A stretch of 64,000 bases of DNA from Bremerella sp. P1 (lineage in GTDB: Bacteria > Planctomycetota > Planctomycetia > Pirellulales > Pirellulaceae): the NCBI RefSeq assembly GCF_028748185.1, contig NZ_CP118164.1:62001-126000 (forward strand). The letters are read 5' to 3'. This document shows positions 16,650-25,692 of the stretch, piece after piece. The notes under the pieces were generated by a model, which was not told the origin of the DNA, did no database searches, and saw only the letters and a list, made by a program, of their open reading frames with translations. Each line of letters opens with the position of its first letter. Position 1 is the stretch's first letter. The translations under genes and the position numbers were made by a program.

Positions 16650-17519
16650 TTAGTCGACGACTGGCCAGCTTGGCTTTTCTGGCAGGTAGCGGTCGAATTC
16701 TTCGAGCAGCGCCTTTTGGTAATCACCGGCAAACTCGAGCTTCAGGAACTTGTCGATTCCTTCGTCGTAGAATCGCTTCCAGCTGTTTTCTTCGTCGCCT
16801 GGGTTGATCGGGTAGAACAAGCAATCGTTGGCAACGGCGGCTTTGTAGTCGCCAGGGGCATCGCCAATCATCAGCGTTTGGTTCGGCTTGTACTTAGTGG
16901 CATTGGTCAGCGTTTCCTTCTTGTTACCAGCTTCCTGGCCGCAGATTTCGGTCACGTACTGACGCAGATCGTGCTCGGTCCATTCATCGTTCAGAGCATC
17001 GTTTGGCGTGGCCGAAACAACCAGCATGTCGGCTTTGCCAGTCAGCTTTTCCAGGCACTTGCGAACCGAAGGGAAGGGGGCCACGCCGCGAACCATACCG
17101 GCGACCGTTTCGTTAACGGCCTTGGACCACTTCAAGCAGTGAGCCAGGTCCGGGTCGTTCGATTCGGCAACCTTGGCTTCCAGAGCTGGGTTACCGAGCT
17201 TGGTTTCTTCGGCGATCCACTTCTTAAGCGACTGGGGAATGGTGATCTTCGCGCCGCGTTCGATCACTTCCGGACGCTTCTGCAACCATTCCATTGCTTC
17301 GACCAAAGCAGGAAAACGGTTGATGCCGCGGCTCTTGGAGTAGAGATTCACGAACTCGGCGGCTTCGCGAGCGTACTTGCTGACGCCTTGCAGTTCGTAG
17401 TAGTTGATGATGTTGGGAATAAAGCATTCTTTATGCTTCAGTTCCATCGTGTCGAAGACGCAACCATCCGAGTCAATGCCGACAAGAAACTCTTGCTTCG
17501 GTTCAATCTGGTAGACCAT
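16650..17519 (-). CDS. HAD-superfamily hydrolase, unknown substrate
   Basis: 289 residues. HAD motif I is DSDGCVFD (16-23), with the nucleophile Asp16 and acid/base Asp18. A long helical cap (about 30-165) follows, then motif II in LVVSATPND, a motif III Lys, and motif IV in LMIGDAPGDYKAA. This indicates a cytoplasmic phosphohydrolase or phosphotransferase. It sits between the PPi-PFK and 6-phosphogluconate dehydrogenase genes, so a sugar-phosphate substrate is likely (inference). The cap is larger than in phosphoglycolate phosphatase and I cannot assign a subfamily. Confidence 0.85.
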   Translation of the reverse strand: MVYQIEPKQEFLVGIDSDGCVFDTMELKHKECFIPNIINYYELQGVSKYAREAAEFVNLYSKSRGINRFPALVEAMEWLQKRPEVIERGAKITIPQSLKKWIAEETKLGNPALEAKVAESNDPDLAHCLKWSKAVNETVAGMVRGVAPFPSVRKCLEKLTGKADMLVVSATPNDALNDEWTEHDLRQYVTEICGQEAGNKKETLTNATKYKPNQTLMIGDAPGDYKAAVANDCLFYPINPGDEENSWKRFYDEGIDKFLKLEFAGDYQKALLEEFDRYLPEKPSWPVVD

Positions 17520-17579
17520 GGTTGTTCGTTCTCGCTATCGGGTTAGATGGTGGATGATGGGGTGCGATTCGACGCGTAT

Positions 17580-18884
17580 TTACTTCTTCGGAGCTTCCTG
17601 GCGATCGGCCTGTGGCACGTACGCTGGCAGCTTTTGTTCAGCATACAAGTTCTGCAGGCGGGTCATACGCTGACGACCATCGATCATCGGCAGACTGACC
17701 ATGCCTTCGCCCAACAGCGGCTTGGCATATTTGACGAACTCGTCGGTGACATCGTAACCGCTTGGTGCGATCCAATCCTTGGGGAAGGTACGTTCGCTGT
17801 TAGCGACTTCCGACAGAGGTGCCTTGTCGTAGCGAACGCTGTAGACGTCGCCTTCGTTTCGCAGGATGGTCGACATGTAGCCAGACTGACCGGTCGAGGC
17901 CAGAACGGCGGCCATTTCACCAGCGTGATAGGCTTCGTCCAGGTCGACCGACGAGGCATAAGCCATCGCGTGACGCTGGTCGGTACCGCTCACATTGCAG
18001 CGAGCCGCACCCTTAACGGCAAGGCCGTTGTCGTTGAGGTAGTTGGTGACGATCTGAGCGACCGTGATGTTACTGGCGCTGAAGCTGGTATGACCGAACG
18101 AGTCCTTACGGGCACCGATGTCACCGACGTCGAAGCCTTCGCTGAGGACCACGATGCAGCGGCCATCTTGCTTGAGTTGCTTATTGACGTTCTCGTGCAG
18201 TTCTTCCAGCGAGCACGGCGATTCGGCCATGTAGATCTGCAGCGGCATTTCGCGTTTGGGGTCGGCCAAACGTGCAGCGGCTGGGATGTAACCGATCTTG
18301 CGGCCCATGGCCTGCATGACCAGCACCGGGTCGGCTGGCGAGCTACCGCGGTTTTCTTCGTTGGCATACTGAATCATGTGCATCCAGTACTTGGCCGTCG
18401 ATGCGTAGCCAGGCGTGTGGTCGATCAGCTTGAACTCGCTATCGCCGACGTCGTTATCGATCGTCTTAGGACCACCGATACCCACCATATCAAGGCCACG
18501 ATCTTGGGCCATCTTGGCGATCTTGTTGGCGGTGTCCATCGAGTCGTTACCGCCGATGTAGACGAAGTAACCGATGTTGTGAGCCTTGAAAACTTCCATG
18601 CAGCGATCGAAGTCTTCGTTCTGCCAATCCTTCAGCTTGTAACGGCACGTACCGATGGAACCGGCAGCCGGCGTGTAGCGAAGCAGCGAGATCTCTTCGG
18701 CTGGCTGATCGGTCAGGTTGATCAGTTCTTCTTTGAGAACGCCTTCGATCCCGTGGTGGGCACCATAGACGGTCCCAATGTTGTCCGTTTGCAAAGCCGC
18801 TTCCACGAGACCGCGAAGGGTGTTGTTAATTACCGGACTAGGACCACCACTTTGGGCAACAATCAAGTTCTTCTTGGTGCTCAT
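17580..18884 (-). CDS. Diphosphate-dependent 6-phosphofructokinase (PPi-PFK)
   Basis: 434 residues from the ATG at 18884; a GTG three codons upstream is the alternative. QSGGPSPVINNT at 11-22 is the phosphate-binding loop. GGNDS at 111-115 carries Asp where ATP-dependent enzymes have Gly, and PKTIDND at 139-145 has the Lys typical of PPi enzymes. It should therefore use pyrophosphate to convert fructose-6-phosphate reversibly to the 1,6-bisphosphate. MGRKIGYIPAAA and EGFDVGDIGARKDSFGH fit the long clade of PFK. It heads the minus-strand carbohydrate block; a 392-bp untranslated stretch lies upstream. Confidence 0.93.
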   Translation of the reverse strand: MSTKKNLIVAQSGGPSPVINNTLRGLVEAALQTDNIGTVYGAHHGIEGVLKEELINLTDQPAEEISLLRYTPAAGSIGTCRYKLKDWQNEDFDRCMEVFKAHNIGYFVYIGGNDSMDTANKIAKMAQDRGLDMVGIGGPKTIDNDVGDSEFKLIDHTPGYASTAKYWMHMIQYANEENRGSSPADPVLVMQAMGRKIGYIPAAARLADPKREMPLQIYMAESPCSLEELHENVNKQLKQDGRCIVVLSEGFDVGDIGARKDSFGHTSFSASNITVAQIVTNYLNDNGLAVKGAARCNVSGTDQRHAMAYASSVDLDEAYHAGEMAAVLASTGQSGYMSTILRNEGDVYSVRYDKAPLSEVANSERTFPKDWIAPSGYDVTDEFVKYAKPLLGEGMVSLPMIDGRQRMTRLQNLYAEQKLPAYVPQADRQEAPKK

Positions 18885-19276
18885 GCTTTCCACCGATACG
18901 CAATGGGGACCGTCTGCGCCTTCCTACTTCCAGATCAGGTCGGCAAGATAGGGTAAACCGCGAATTTTACTAGACATGACAGCAACCGGCAATGAGGTGC
19001 CACCGCGGCAAACTAAGCTCCTTTGCCACTTTTGGTTTGGCATTTCAGGCCCCAAGATGCATGCCTGAACAGCGGTAGCCAACACTATAAGAACCGGTAA
19101 TGGGGCGATGGGTAACGAGCCACTCTGCCCAATGATGAGGCTAACGGGAAATCGGTCGCCACCAACCCGAGATATAGGGTGCAGAGGACCGTCATCGTGA
19201 GAAGCGAACCCGGCCGTCGAACCATAGCAAGTTCGACGGCTTGCGGGCCTTCGTGTTCGCTCAAGCTTGGCGAGAA
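18885..19276. other. 392-bp intergenic region between PPi-PFK and CBS genes
   Basis: No coding signal is seen. GCCGTCGAAC (19213-19222) and GTTCGACGGC (19231-19240) form a perfect 10-bp stem with loop CATAGCAA, 37 bases past the CBS-gene stop and without a T-tract. The remainder would be a long 5' leader of the PPi-PFK gene or an unrecognised RNA. Confidence 0.5.
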
Positions 19277-19783
19277 CTAATCGACCGGAGCGTCGTTTTG
19301 TTCCATCAATGCACTGAAGTACATGACGAACTTCCCGCTCCGCTTATCGCGTTTATCGATCATTTGCATCGCGGCGTTGAGCAAATCGCGACGGCTTACC
19401 TGACCGATCAGCTTGGTCCCTTCCAGAACCGGCAGTCGACGATAAGGAGTGGATAGAAAGATCTGGGCGCAGCTAAGCCAATCGGTATCGGCAGTGATCA
19501 ACCGAGCGATGTCGGTGTTCATGAATGCCCCGACACGGTTCGAGGGAAGCTGCGAATAGGCGGCGTCTAACAGAAAACGCATCGAAGTCTTTTCGGAAAA
19601 GATCCCCAAAAAGTTTCCTTCACTGTCCACCACCGGAGCGCCGGAAATCCGATAGTGCAACAGTTTTCTGATGGCGGCCAAGGCGTCCTCATCCGGGCTG
19701 AGGGTAATCAACTTGGTAGCCATGAAGTCGCGCGCCGTTAGCGTCGGTGCGGTAGGCGCATGTGTCGAAGTCGGAATCGACAT
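19277..19783 (-). CDS. Two-CBS-domain protein
   Basis: 168 residues from an ATG with GGAGGAA seven bases upstream. Two CBS motifs are visible. The first (about 18-75) reads RDFMATKLITLSPDEDALAAIRKLLHYRISGAPVVDSEGNFLGIFSE. The second (about 90-140) has DTDWLSCAQIFLSTPYRRLPVLEGTKLIGQVSRRDLL, both quoted only as recognised patterns. The C-terminus is short and basic. Stand-alone CBS pairs bind adenosine nucleotides and usually modulate a partner protein; the partner is not evident. Cytoplasmic, apparently monocistronic. Confidence 0.85.
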   Translation of the reverse strand: MSIPTSTHAPTAPTLTARDFMATKLITLSPDEDALAAIRKLLHYRISGAPVVDSEGNFLGIFSEKTSMRFLLDAAYSQLPSNRVGAFMNTDIARLITADTDWLSCAQIFLSTPYRRLPVLEGTKLIGQVSRRDLLNAAMQMIDKRDKRSGKFVMYFSALMEQNDAPVD

Positions 19784-19967
19784 GCAAAGTTCCTCCTGCG
19801 AGAAGTGGGGTTAAGACCACGCAGCAATGTCAGACGAGACCTTCATTCTACCGGACAGAAAGCTAAATTTTCCACCCTTTTTTGTTACGCCTGACAAAAA
19901 CGAGTGGTTAAGAAGGTCGCAACTCCCATGCCTTTTCTGGGAAATACTTTGTGAAAAAAGGTTCAGA

Positions 19968-20032
19968 TTGACGGCTTATAAAACACGCGATACCCTTGAA
20001 ATAGGGAGTTTTTCAGGAAGATGCTCCCTATT
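19968..20032 (+). promoter_or_regulatory. Possible promoter and 5'-leader hairpin of the gene at 20060
   Basis: TTGACG (19968-19973) is a strong -35, with TACCCT (19991-19996) 17 bp downstream as a weak -10. The predicted transcript starts in a hairpin whose arms AATAGGGAG (20000-20008) and CTCCCTATT (20024-20032) pair perfectly over a 15-base loop, ending 27 bases before the ATG. Confidence 0.35.
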
Positions 20033-20059
20033 CGTGGCCTTAACTCGGAGACTATTTCG

Positions 20060-20335
20060 ATGATTCGCCCCGGCGATGTGGTCGTCTATACGAAGACTAA
20101 ACACACCACGAGTCCTGGTCCCAGGGCTCACGACATCGAGCCGGAGTCTCGCGGGGAATACTACACCTACGCGGTAGACAAGTATTGGATTGTTGAAAGC
20201 GTAGAGGCCGATGGCATTACTTGCCGCACCCGACGTGGGAAGAGCCACCGTATCGCCCCGGACGATCCGCGTCTGCGACCGGCGAACTTCTGGGAGAAGA
20301 TCTTTCTGCGAAGCAAGTTCCCCTCGCCAGCCTAA
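20060..20335 (+). CDS. Small conserved hypothetical cytoplasmic protein
   Basis: 91 residues from the ATG at 20060, which has GGAGA eight bases upstream. It begins MIRPGDVVVYTKTKH, contains a GEYYTYAVDKYWIVESV strand pair and a basic RTRRGKSHRIAPDDPRLRP segment, and ends SKFPSPA. The pattern suggests a small beta-barrel (SH3- or KOW-like) fold with nucleic-acid-binding potential, but this is inference. I recognise it only as a planctomycete-type hypothetical. A strong intrinsic terminator follows 19 bases after the stop. Confidence 0.7.
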   Translation: MIRPGDVVVYTKTKHTTSPGPRAHDIEPESRGEYYTYAVDKYWIVESVEADGITCRTRRGKSHRIAPDDPRLRPANFWEKIFLRSKFPSPA

Positions 20336-20354
20336 CGTGCACACGCCAACAGAA

Positions 20355-20382
20355 AACGCCGCGAATGATCGCGGCGTTTTTT
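20355..20382 (+). terminator. Intrinsic terminator, probably bidirectional
   Basis: AACGCCGCG (20355-20363), loop AATGAT, CGCGGCGTT (20370-20378) then TTTTTT (20377-20382). On the minus strand the same stem is followed by TTTTCTG, so it can also end fabI transcripts arriving from the right. Confidence 0.85.
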
Positions 20383-20409
20383 ATTGGGTCTATCGCAACT
20401 GGATTGGCG

Positions 20410-21252
20410 TTATTTGCCTTCCAACTGATCCTGCATCGCCTTGAACTGGGTCGCCATGCGACCAGGGCTGCCCATGATGTTGTAACCGGCGTCGACATGC
20501 ATGATCTCGCCGGTGATACCGCCAGCCAGGTTCGACAGCAGGAAGGCCCCGGCGTTCGAGACTTCTTCCATCGTGATATTGCGGTTCAGTGGCGAAACGG
20601 CCGCGTACAGGTCGAGCATTTCCTTCGCCCCCACGGCACTGCTGGCCAAGGTCTTCAGCGGGCCGGCACTGATCGCGTTGACGCGGACGTTGTACTCGCC
20701 CATGTCGAACGAAAGGTACTTCACGATGCTATCCAGAGCCGCCTTGCAGACGCCCATCATGTTGTAGCCAGGCACCGCTTTTTCGCCGCCAAAGTAGGTC
20801 ATCGCACAGACCGAAGCCCCTTCGTTCAAGATCGGCCGAGCTGCATTGGTCAGGGCGATCAGGCTGTAAGCACTGATGTCCATGGCCATCTTGAAGCCTT
20901 CGCGGCTGCACTCAACGGTCGGCACACGCAGGTCATCCAGCGAAGCGAACGCCACCGAGTGCAGCAGGAAGTCGATCTTGCCCAGCTCGCTTTCGGTCGT
21001 CTTGATCACTTCGGCGATGTTTTCGTCCGACTGAACGTCCAACGGAACCAGGAACTTGGCCTGCTCGTAGTTGTCGGTCAGCTGCGAAACGCGGCGACGA
21101 TTCTTCTTTCGTGCATCGTCTTCACGGTCTGGCAGGTGAGTGAAACCGCACTCGCCCCCTTCTTCCATAATTTTCTGGGCGATCCCCCAGGCAATCGAAT
21201 TTCCGTTCGCTACGCCAACGATCAGGCCTTTTTTACCAGTGAATAGTCCCAT
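20410..21252 (-). CDS. fabI: Enoyl-ACP reductase [NADH], FabI
   Basis: 280 residues. The glycine motif GVANGNSIAWGIA at 13-25 is the FabI type. The catalytic Tyr-Tyr-Lys set is Tyr153, Tyr163 and Lys170 (YNMMGVCK), with the Tyr-x6-Lys spacing specific to enoyl reductases and not ordinary SDRs. SAGPLKTLASSAVG at 195-208 is the substrate-binding loop. It performs the last reduction in each cycle of type II fatty-acid synthesis. It is divergent from the SDR at 21458, and a bidirectional terminator lies beyond its stop. Confidence 0.96.
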   Translation of the reverse strand: MGLFTGKKGLIVGVANGNSIAWGIAQKIMEEGGECGFTHLPDREDDARKKNRRRVSQLTDNYEQAKFLVPLDVQSDENIAEVIKTTESELGKIDFLLHSVAFASLDDLRVPTVECSREGFKMAMDISAYSLIALTNAARPILNEGASVCAMTYFGGEKAVPGYNMMGVCKAALDSIVKYLSFDMGEYNVRVNAISAGPLKTLASSAVGAKEMLDLYAAVSPLNRNITMEEVSNAGAFLLSNLAGGITGEIMHVDAGYNIMGSPGRMATQFKAMQDQLEGK

Positions 21253-21457
21253 CGTTCTCTACCCTGGGGAAACATGTCTTCGCGGAATTGATGAATGTCA
21301 CGCGACCGATTTTCTCAAAATCGCGCAGCGTTTAGGATAACGACATTCGGCCTGCCGCAAAAGGCGACCCAATCGGCACTCGTTTACGCCAAGGTCTATA
21401 GCAGCCGAAATACCCCAAAATTGCAATCCAAACTATTGATAAGGAAGGCGCTGGCCC

Positions 21458-22183
21458 ATGTCGCTTGAAGGAAAAGTCGCTCTGGTTGTTGGTGGTGGTA
21501 CCGGTATTGGCAAGGCAATTGCCCTGTCGCTGGCCGCCGATGGAGCGAAGGTCGCCATCGCTGGCCGTCGATTTGAAGTCCTCGAGCAGGTCGCTGCCGA
21601 AAGTGATGCCGAAATTCACTGCCACAGCGTCGATGTCTCGGACCGTGCCAGCGTGAAGGGGCTGTTCGAGTTCGTTTCGAAGACCCTCGGCTCGCTCGAT
21701 ATCCTGGTCAACGCCGCCGGCATCAACATCAAAACCCGCAGCATGGCCGAAATGACCCCAGAGCAGTGGGACCAGGTCATGCAAATCAACGCGACCGGCG
21801 GCTACAACCTGATGTACGAGGCCCTGCCTCCGATGCGCCAACGCAAGGATGGGCTGATCATCAACATCTCGTCGATCTCCGGTAAACGAGCCTACGCCCT
21901 GGGGGGCATCGCCTACTGTGCTTCCAAATTTGCCATGACCGCCCTGGGAACTGCGGCCGGAAACGAAGTCGCCGCCGATGGGGTCCGCATCACCAACATC
22001 TACCCCGGCGAAGTCGAAACGCCGATCCTCGAACAACGTCCCGCCGCGCCCACGGCCGAGCACCGTGCCCGGATGCTTCAGCCGGAAGATTTTAGTGAGG
22101 TCGTCCTGTCGATATGCCACCTGCCAGCTAGAGCTCACGTGGCAGAACTGATTATCAAACCGACGAAACAGGAATATACTTAA
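21458..22183 (+). CDS. SDR-family oxidoreductase
   Basis: 241 residues, ATG preceded by AAGGAAGG. GGGTGIGKAIA at 12-22, NAAGIN near 86, Ser in NISSISG, and YCASK as the Tyr-x3-Lys. The C-terminus is short (LIIKPTKQEYT) and lacks the usual DGG strand. A FabG-like or 3-hydroxyacyl dehydrogenase role is possible given the neighbouring fabI, but the C-terminal form is more like generic YdfG-type SDRs. Substrate unknown. It starts 205 bp from the divergent fabI. Confidence 0.85.
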   Translation: MSLEGKVALVVGGGTGIGKAIALSLAADGAKVAIAGRRFEVLEQVAAESDAEIHCHSVDVSDRASVKGLFEFVSKTLGSLDILVNAAGINIKTRSMAEMTPEQWDQVMQINATGGYNLMYEALPPMRQRKDGLIINISSISGKRAYALGGIAYCASKFAMTALGTAAGNEVAADGVRITNIYPGEVETPILEQRPAAPTAEHRARMLQPEDFSEVVLSICHLPARAHVAELIIKPTKQEYT

Positions 22184-22273
22184 ACGCTTACTCTTCCTAG
22201 CGACGCCGTAACCAAATCGCGAGCAGTGAATCTCAGAGAGAGCGAATCACTGCTCGCTCAATGGAGACTCGTC

Positions 22274-22600
22274 ATGTCGTTCGATCCTGAATATCACGAA
22301 GACGCCCCCACCAAGGAAGACATCGGGCAAACCACAGGGAAGGTCGTACTCGACTTCGGTGCCAACTGGTGCCCCTACTGCCAGGAAGTATCCCCGGCAC
22401 TGCACTCACTGCTAAGCGAGGCCGACAACGTCCAGCACATCCGCGTCGCCGACGGCAAAGGCAAACCCCTGGGGCGATCGTACCGCGTCAAACTGTGGCC
22501 GACGCTGGTCCTTCTGAAGGATGGAAAACCGGTCGCTCAACTGGTGCGCCCATCCGCCGATACCGCCACGAGGGAACTGGCTGCCTTCCTGGAGCCGTGA
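22274..22600 (+). CDS. Thioredoxin-like protein (WCPYC)
   Basis: 108 residues from the ATG at 22274, which has GGAG seven bases upstream; an upstream GTG at 22226 is rejected. A thioredoxin fold is evident: VVLDFGANWCPYCQEVSP with redox motif WCPYC, a LWPTLVLLKDGKPVAQLVRP strand pair with the cis-proline (WPT), and a terminal amphipathic helix. It has no signal peptide, so it is cytoplasmic. WCPYC rather than WCGPC suggests altered redox potential. It follows the SDR gene by 90 bp and may share its transcript. Confidence 0.85.
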   Translation: MSFDPEYHEDAPTKEDIGQTTGKVVLDFGANWCPYCQEVSPALHSLLSEADNVQHIRVADGKGKPLGRSYRVKLWPTLVLLKDGKPVAQLVRPSADTATRELAAFLEP

Positions 22601-22650
22601 AAAACGCGTGACCGCTACGTCAGGCTGCGTTACACTTCGAGCGATGCCCG

Positions 22651-23781
22651 ATGCCCCACACTGATCGAACCACTCACTCTAACGTGACCAGCGTTTCGCC
22701 TGACTCCGCCGCCCCAACAACTGCCCCGCGCCGCCGATGGCATGCGGGCGCGATCATGTCCACGCTGCTGGCCTTCGCGTTTGGCAGCTTCCTCAACGTA
22801 CCCGGCGAACCGGTCCTCGTCCCTCAAATTCTCGATGGTGGGCTGGGAGCCCCGCACTACTTCTTTTACGAACAAAATGTTGTCCACGGCTGGCCACTTC
22901 GTTTTCTACAACACCTGGGGCAGCCTGTGTCCAAAAGCCATTGGGGAGAACCATTGAGTCCCTGGGGCATTGGAGGTGATCCCGAAGTCACCTGGTGGAA
23001 GCTCACCGCGAACATGGTGGCGATCGTTCTGGGATCGCTCCTACTGGGCTGGCTCGTCAATCGCCACATTAAGAAATATGGCTATCGCTTCACGCTGGGA
23101 AACGTCGCCTTATTTCTTCTAGCCATCAGCTGTGTGCTGGGATATGGCACCTATCGCTATCGGCTTCAACAGGATCAACTTCGCGTGATCGTTCCCCCAG
23201 GCATCGCCACCGAAACTTTATATTTGGAGTGGGAGCCGTTTGGCCCCTACTGGCTGCGTTCGCTCACCGGGGAAAAGTTTTGGGAATGGGGCGATCGGCT
23301 GATGGCCATTGAACCGCTTCACTCGGAGGACATCGAGTCCTTCCCTGGAAAGTCGACCGTTGTCGTCATGCGTCCCAGGAAAATCGATTTCGATGACCCG
23401 CCTTCGTTCGAGGGCTACCATCGGCTGAAAGCCATCGAACTTTACTTCGCTGAACCCGATGGAGAATTAGACAGCAAGGCCGAGATGAAGCTCTTGCTGC
23501 GTGAAATTGCAAAGTGCCAAACCCTGGAAGGGCTAAGCTTCGACTTCTATGACGTGAAGGATGACGATCTGGCAGAGCTGAGCACGATGCCCAATCTGAT
23601 CCACTTGGTTCTGTCCGAAAACCGAAATATCACCGATGCCGGCCTGGTTCATCTGGCTTCGATCAAGTCCCTCGAGGAACTTGGCCTCCAAGGGACCGGC
23701 GTCACTCAGGAAGGTGTGGACAAACTTCAAGCCGAACTGCCCAACTGCGAAATCTTCTGGAAAGGCATGTCGGACGAATAA
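22651..23781 (+). CDS. Membrane protein with C-terminal leucine-rich-repeat-like domain
   Basis: 376 residues. A basic, disordered N-terminus (1-30) leads to a hydrophobic segment (about 33-50), and two further segments lie near 118-140 and 150-167. After that comes an extracytoplasmic or cytosolic domain of 200 residues whose end carries LRR-type units: LIHLVLSENRNITDAGLVHLASIKSLEELGLQGTGVTQEGVDKLQ, recognised by the NITDAGLVHLASIKSLEEL spacing. Such LRR units are common in planctomycete proteins and mediate protein contacts. Function unknown. It is convergent with the DUF4190-like gene, with 8 bp between the stops. Confidence 0.8.
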   Translation: MPHTDRTTHSNVTSVSPDSAAPTTAPRRRWHAGAIMSTLLAFAFGSFLNVPGEPVLVPQILDGGLGAPHYFFYEQNVVHGWPLRFLQHLGQPVSKSHWGEPLSPWGIGGDPEVTWWKLTANMVAIVLGSLLLGWLVNRHIKKYGYRFTLGNVALFLLAISCVLGYGTYRYRLQQDQLRVIVPPGIATETLYLEWEPFGPYWLRSLTGEKFWEWGDRLMAIEPLHSEDIESFPGKSTVVVMRPRKIDFDDPPSFEGYHRLKAIELYFAEPDGELDSKAEMKLLLREIAKCQTLEGLSFDFYDVKDDDLAELSTMPNLIHLVLSENRNITDAGLVHLASIKSLEELGLQGTGVTQEGVDKLQAELPNCEIFWKGMSDE

Positions 23782-23789
23782 TCCGACAG

Positions 23790-24146
23790 CTACCGCGTCG
23801 CGTCGCTCACCACTCCAAACACGATCATCCCAATGCACGACAGATTCATCAGCGTGGCCAAGCCCCCCAGGATGATCCCGATCCAGGCGTGAACCGATCC
23901 TTTGACCGCTGGATTCTGGGCCTTCTTGCGGAGCCCCATGATCCCCAGGATGAAGGCCGGGATCGAGGCGAAGATGCCGATCACGGGGAAAAGCCCGACA
24001 ATCGCCAGATAATAGGCGGCCAGAGCAGCCGGGTTCTTATAGGGGATCAGACCGCCCGTGCCGTCTCCGGAGGTATCCAGCGGCTTGACGCCTTCGGACG
24101 ATTCCAAGTTTGGTTCAGGCGAATTGTACGGATTCGATTCATTCAT
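23790..24146 (-). CDS. DUF4190-like small membrane protein with N-terminal NPYNSP motif
   Basis: 118 residues. The N-terminus MNESNPYNSPEPN carries an NPYxSP motif also seen, as NPFxSP, in three other membrane proteins of this window (43847-45025). An acidic linker follows, then hydrophobic helices at about 42-62, 64-75 and 88-113, with the RKKAQNPAVKG loop typical of DUF4190-type proteins (LGIMGLRKK...A.IGIILGG). Function unknown. The divergent glyA promoter lies upstream. Confidence 0.8.
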   Translation of the reverse strand: MNESNPYNSPEPNLESSEGVKPLDTSGDGTGGLIPYKNPAALAAYYLAIVGLFPVIGIFASIPAFILGIMGLRKKAQNPAVKGSVHAWIGIILGGLATLMNLSCIGMIVFGVVSDATR

Positions 24147-24273
24147 CGCTGGGCCTTTGTCATAGATGAGCTGGCAATCGGAGACCTACTTCGCTCCGAC
24201 AAGCCTAATTTTGCCTGATTGGCGTGCTGATTGCGATATCTGTATTGATGGATTTCGTCAGGATCTGTGCCCG

Positions 24274-24302
24274 TTGACGAAGTGGAGGCGCTTTCCGACA
24301 AT
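24274..24302 (+). promoter_or_regulatory. Probable sigma-70-type promoter of glyA
   Basis: TTGACG (24274-24279), 17-bp spacer, GACAAT (24297-24302). The predicted start is about 60 bases before the glyA ATG. The position also argues against the longer in-frame start at 24267, which would place the promoter inside the coding sequence. Confidence 0.45.
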
Positions 24303-24368
24303 TCAATATTCTTTCCGGGGCTTGGGTATGCTCTGGGGGTCTCACTAGGTCTCAACCACGACGTTGGC

Positions 24369-25622
24369 ATGAACTTAATCAAGCAGAACGATCCCGAAGT
24401 TTGGGCAGCAATCGAAGCCGAACAGGTCCGTCAGGCCGACGGCCTCGAAATGATTGCCTCGGAAAACTACACCAGCGCCGCCATCCAACAGGCTGTCGGT
24501 AGCGTGCTGACCAACAAGTACGCCGAAGGTTACCCTGGACGTCGCTATTACGGCGGCTGCGAACATGTCGACGTGGTCGAGCAACTGGCCATCGACCGAG
24601 CCAAGCAGCTGTTCGGTGCCGAGCACGCCAACGTGCAGCCGCACGCCGGCAGCCAGGCCAACTTTGCCGTCTACCTGACCGCCGTTCAGCCAGGCGATAC
24701 GATCCTGGGCTTGGACCTGGCCCACGGTGGCCACCTGACGCACGGCATGAAGCTGAACGTCAGCGGCATTCTGTACAACTTCATCAGCTACGGCGTCGAT
24801 CGCGAAACGCACCGCTTGGACTTCGACACGATCGCCAAGCTGGCCAAAGAACACAAGCCGAAGCTGATCGTCGCCGGTGCTTCCGCCTACCCGCGTGAGA
24901 TCCCGCACGAAAAGTTCGCCGAGATCGCCGAAGATGTCGGGGCGAAGCTGTTTGTCGACATGGCTCACTATGCCGGCCTGGTCGCTGGCGGCATCCACAA
25001 CAGCCCGGTGCCGTACGCCGACTTCGTCACGACGACCTGCCACAAGACGCTGCGTGGCCCCCGTTCTGGTCTGATCCTGTGCAAGGAAGAGCACCAGAAA
25101 ATGATCAACCGCAATGTCTTCCCCGGCACGCAAGGCGGCCCGCTGATGCACGTCATCGCCGGCAAGGCCCTCTGCTTCCAGGAAGCCTTGCAGCCAGAGT
25201 TCAAGCAGTACGCCCAGCAAGTGGTCGACAATGCTAAGACCCTGGCCGACGCGCTGATGGCCGGCGGCCTGAAGCTCGTCTCCGGCGGCACCGAAAACCA
25301 TCTCATGCTGGTCGACGTCACCGCCGTGGGCACCACCGGCACGGCTGCTGAAAACGCCCTGGGTGCGTGCGGCATCACCGTCAACAAGAACATGATCCCG
25401 TTCGACGAGCGCAAGCCAATGGACCCCAGCGGCGTACGAATCGGAACGCCAGCCCTGACGACTCGCGGCATGAAGACCGACGAGATGAAGACCATCGGCG
25501 GCTGGATCCTGGAAGCGCTGAAAGCTCCTGAAGACGCCGCCATCCACGGCCGCATCCGCAGCGAAGTCGCCAAGATGTGCGAGCAGTTCCCTGTGCCAGG
25601 GCAACCAGTTGAACTGCACTAA
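24369..25622 (+). CDS. glyA: Serine hydroxymethyltransferase
   Basis: 417 residues from the ATG at 24369. [36 protein letters not shown] (recognised, about 28-63) is the family signature. PLP-site residues include DMAHYAG at 197-203 and the Schiff-base Lys226 in [14 protein letters not shown]; the usual Thr before His is Cys here, and the usual GPRGG is GPRSG. It interconverts serine and glycine with transfer of a one-carbon unit to tetrahydrofolate. A promoter (24274-24302) and a strong terminator (25660-25692) make it a single-gene transcript. One-carbon flow may interact with the H4MPT pathway hinted at by the MfnB homologue (inference). Confidence 0.97.
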   Translation: MNLIKQNDPEVWAAIEAEQVRQADGLEMIASENYTSAAIQQAVGSVLTNKYAEGYPGRRYYGGCEHVDVVEQLAIDRAKQLFGAEHANVQPHAGSQANFAVYLTAVQPGDTILGLDLAHGGHLTHGMKLNVSGILYNFISYGVDRETHRLDFDTIAKLAKEHKPKLIVAGASAYPREIPHEKFAEIAEDVGAKLFVDMAHYAGLVAGGIHNSPVPYADFVTTTCHKTLRGPRSGLILCKEEHQKMINRNVFPGTQGGPLMHVIAGKALCFQEALQPEFKQYAQQVVDNAKTLADALMAGGLKLVSGGTENHLMLVDVTAVGTTGTAAENALGACGITVNKNMIPFDERKPMDPSGVRIGTPALTTRGMKTDEMKTIGGWILEALKAPEDAAIHGRIRSEVAKMCEQFPVPGQPVELH

Positions 25623-25659
25623 AGTCGACAGGCATCGCTAAGCAACGCGTGTTACACTG

Positions 25660-25692
25660 TGCGTAGCTCCGACATGGGGCTACGCATTTTTT
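25660..25692 (+). terminator. Intrinsic terminator of glyA
   Basis: TGCGTAGC (25660-25667) pairs with GCTACGCA (25679-25686), followed by a T-tract (25687-25692). It starts 38 bases after the glyA stop. Confidence 0.85.

Noticed and set aside
24375-25619. Long minus-strand open frame opposite glyA
   Set aside because: glyA is unambiguous on the plus strand. Comparable antisense frames opposite gnd (15168-16592), PPi-PFK (17547-18956) and the enolase-superfamily gene (32616-34079) were rejected for the same reason.
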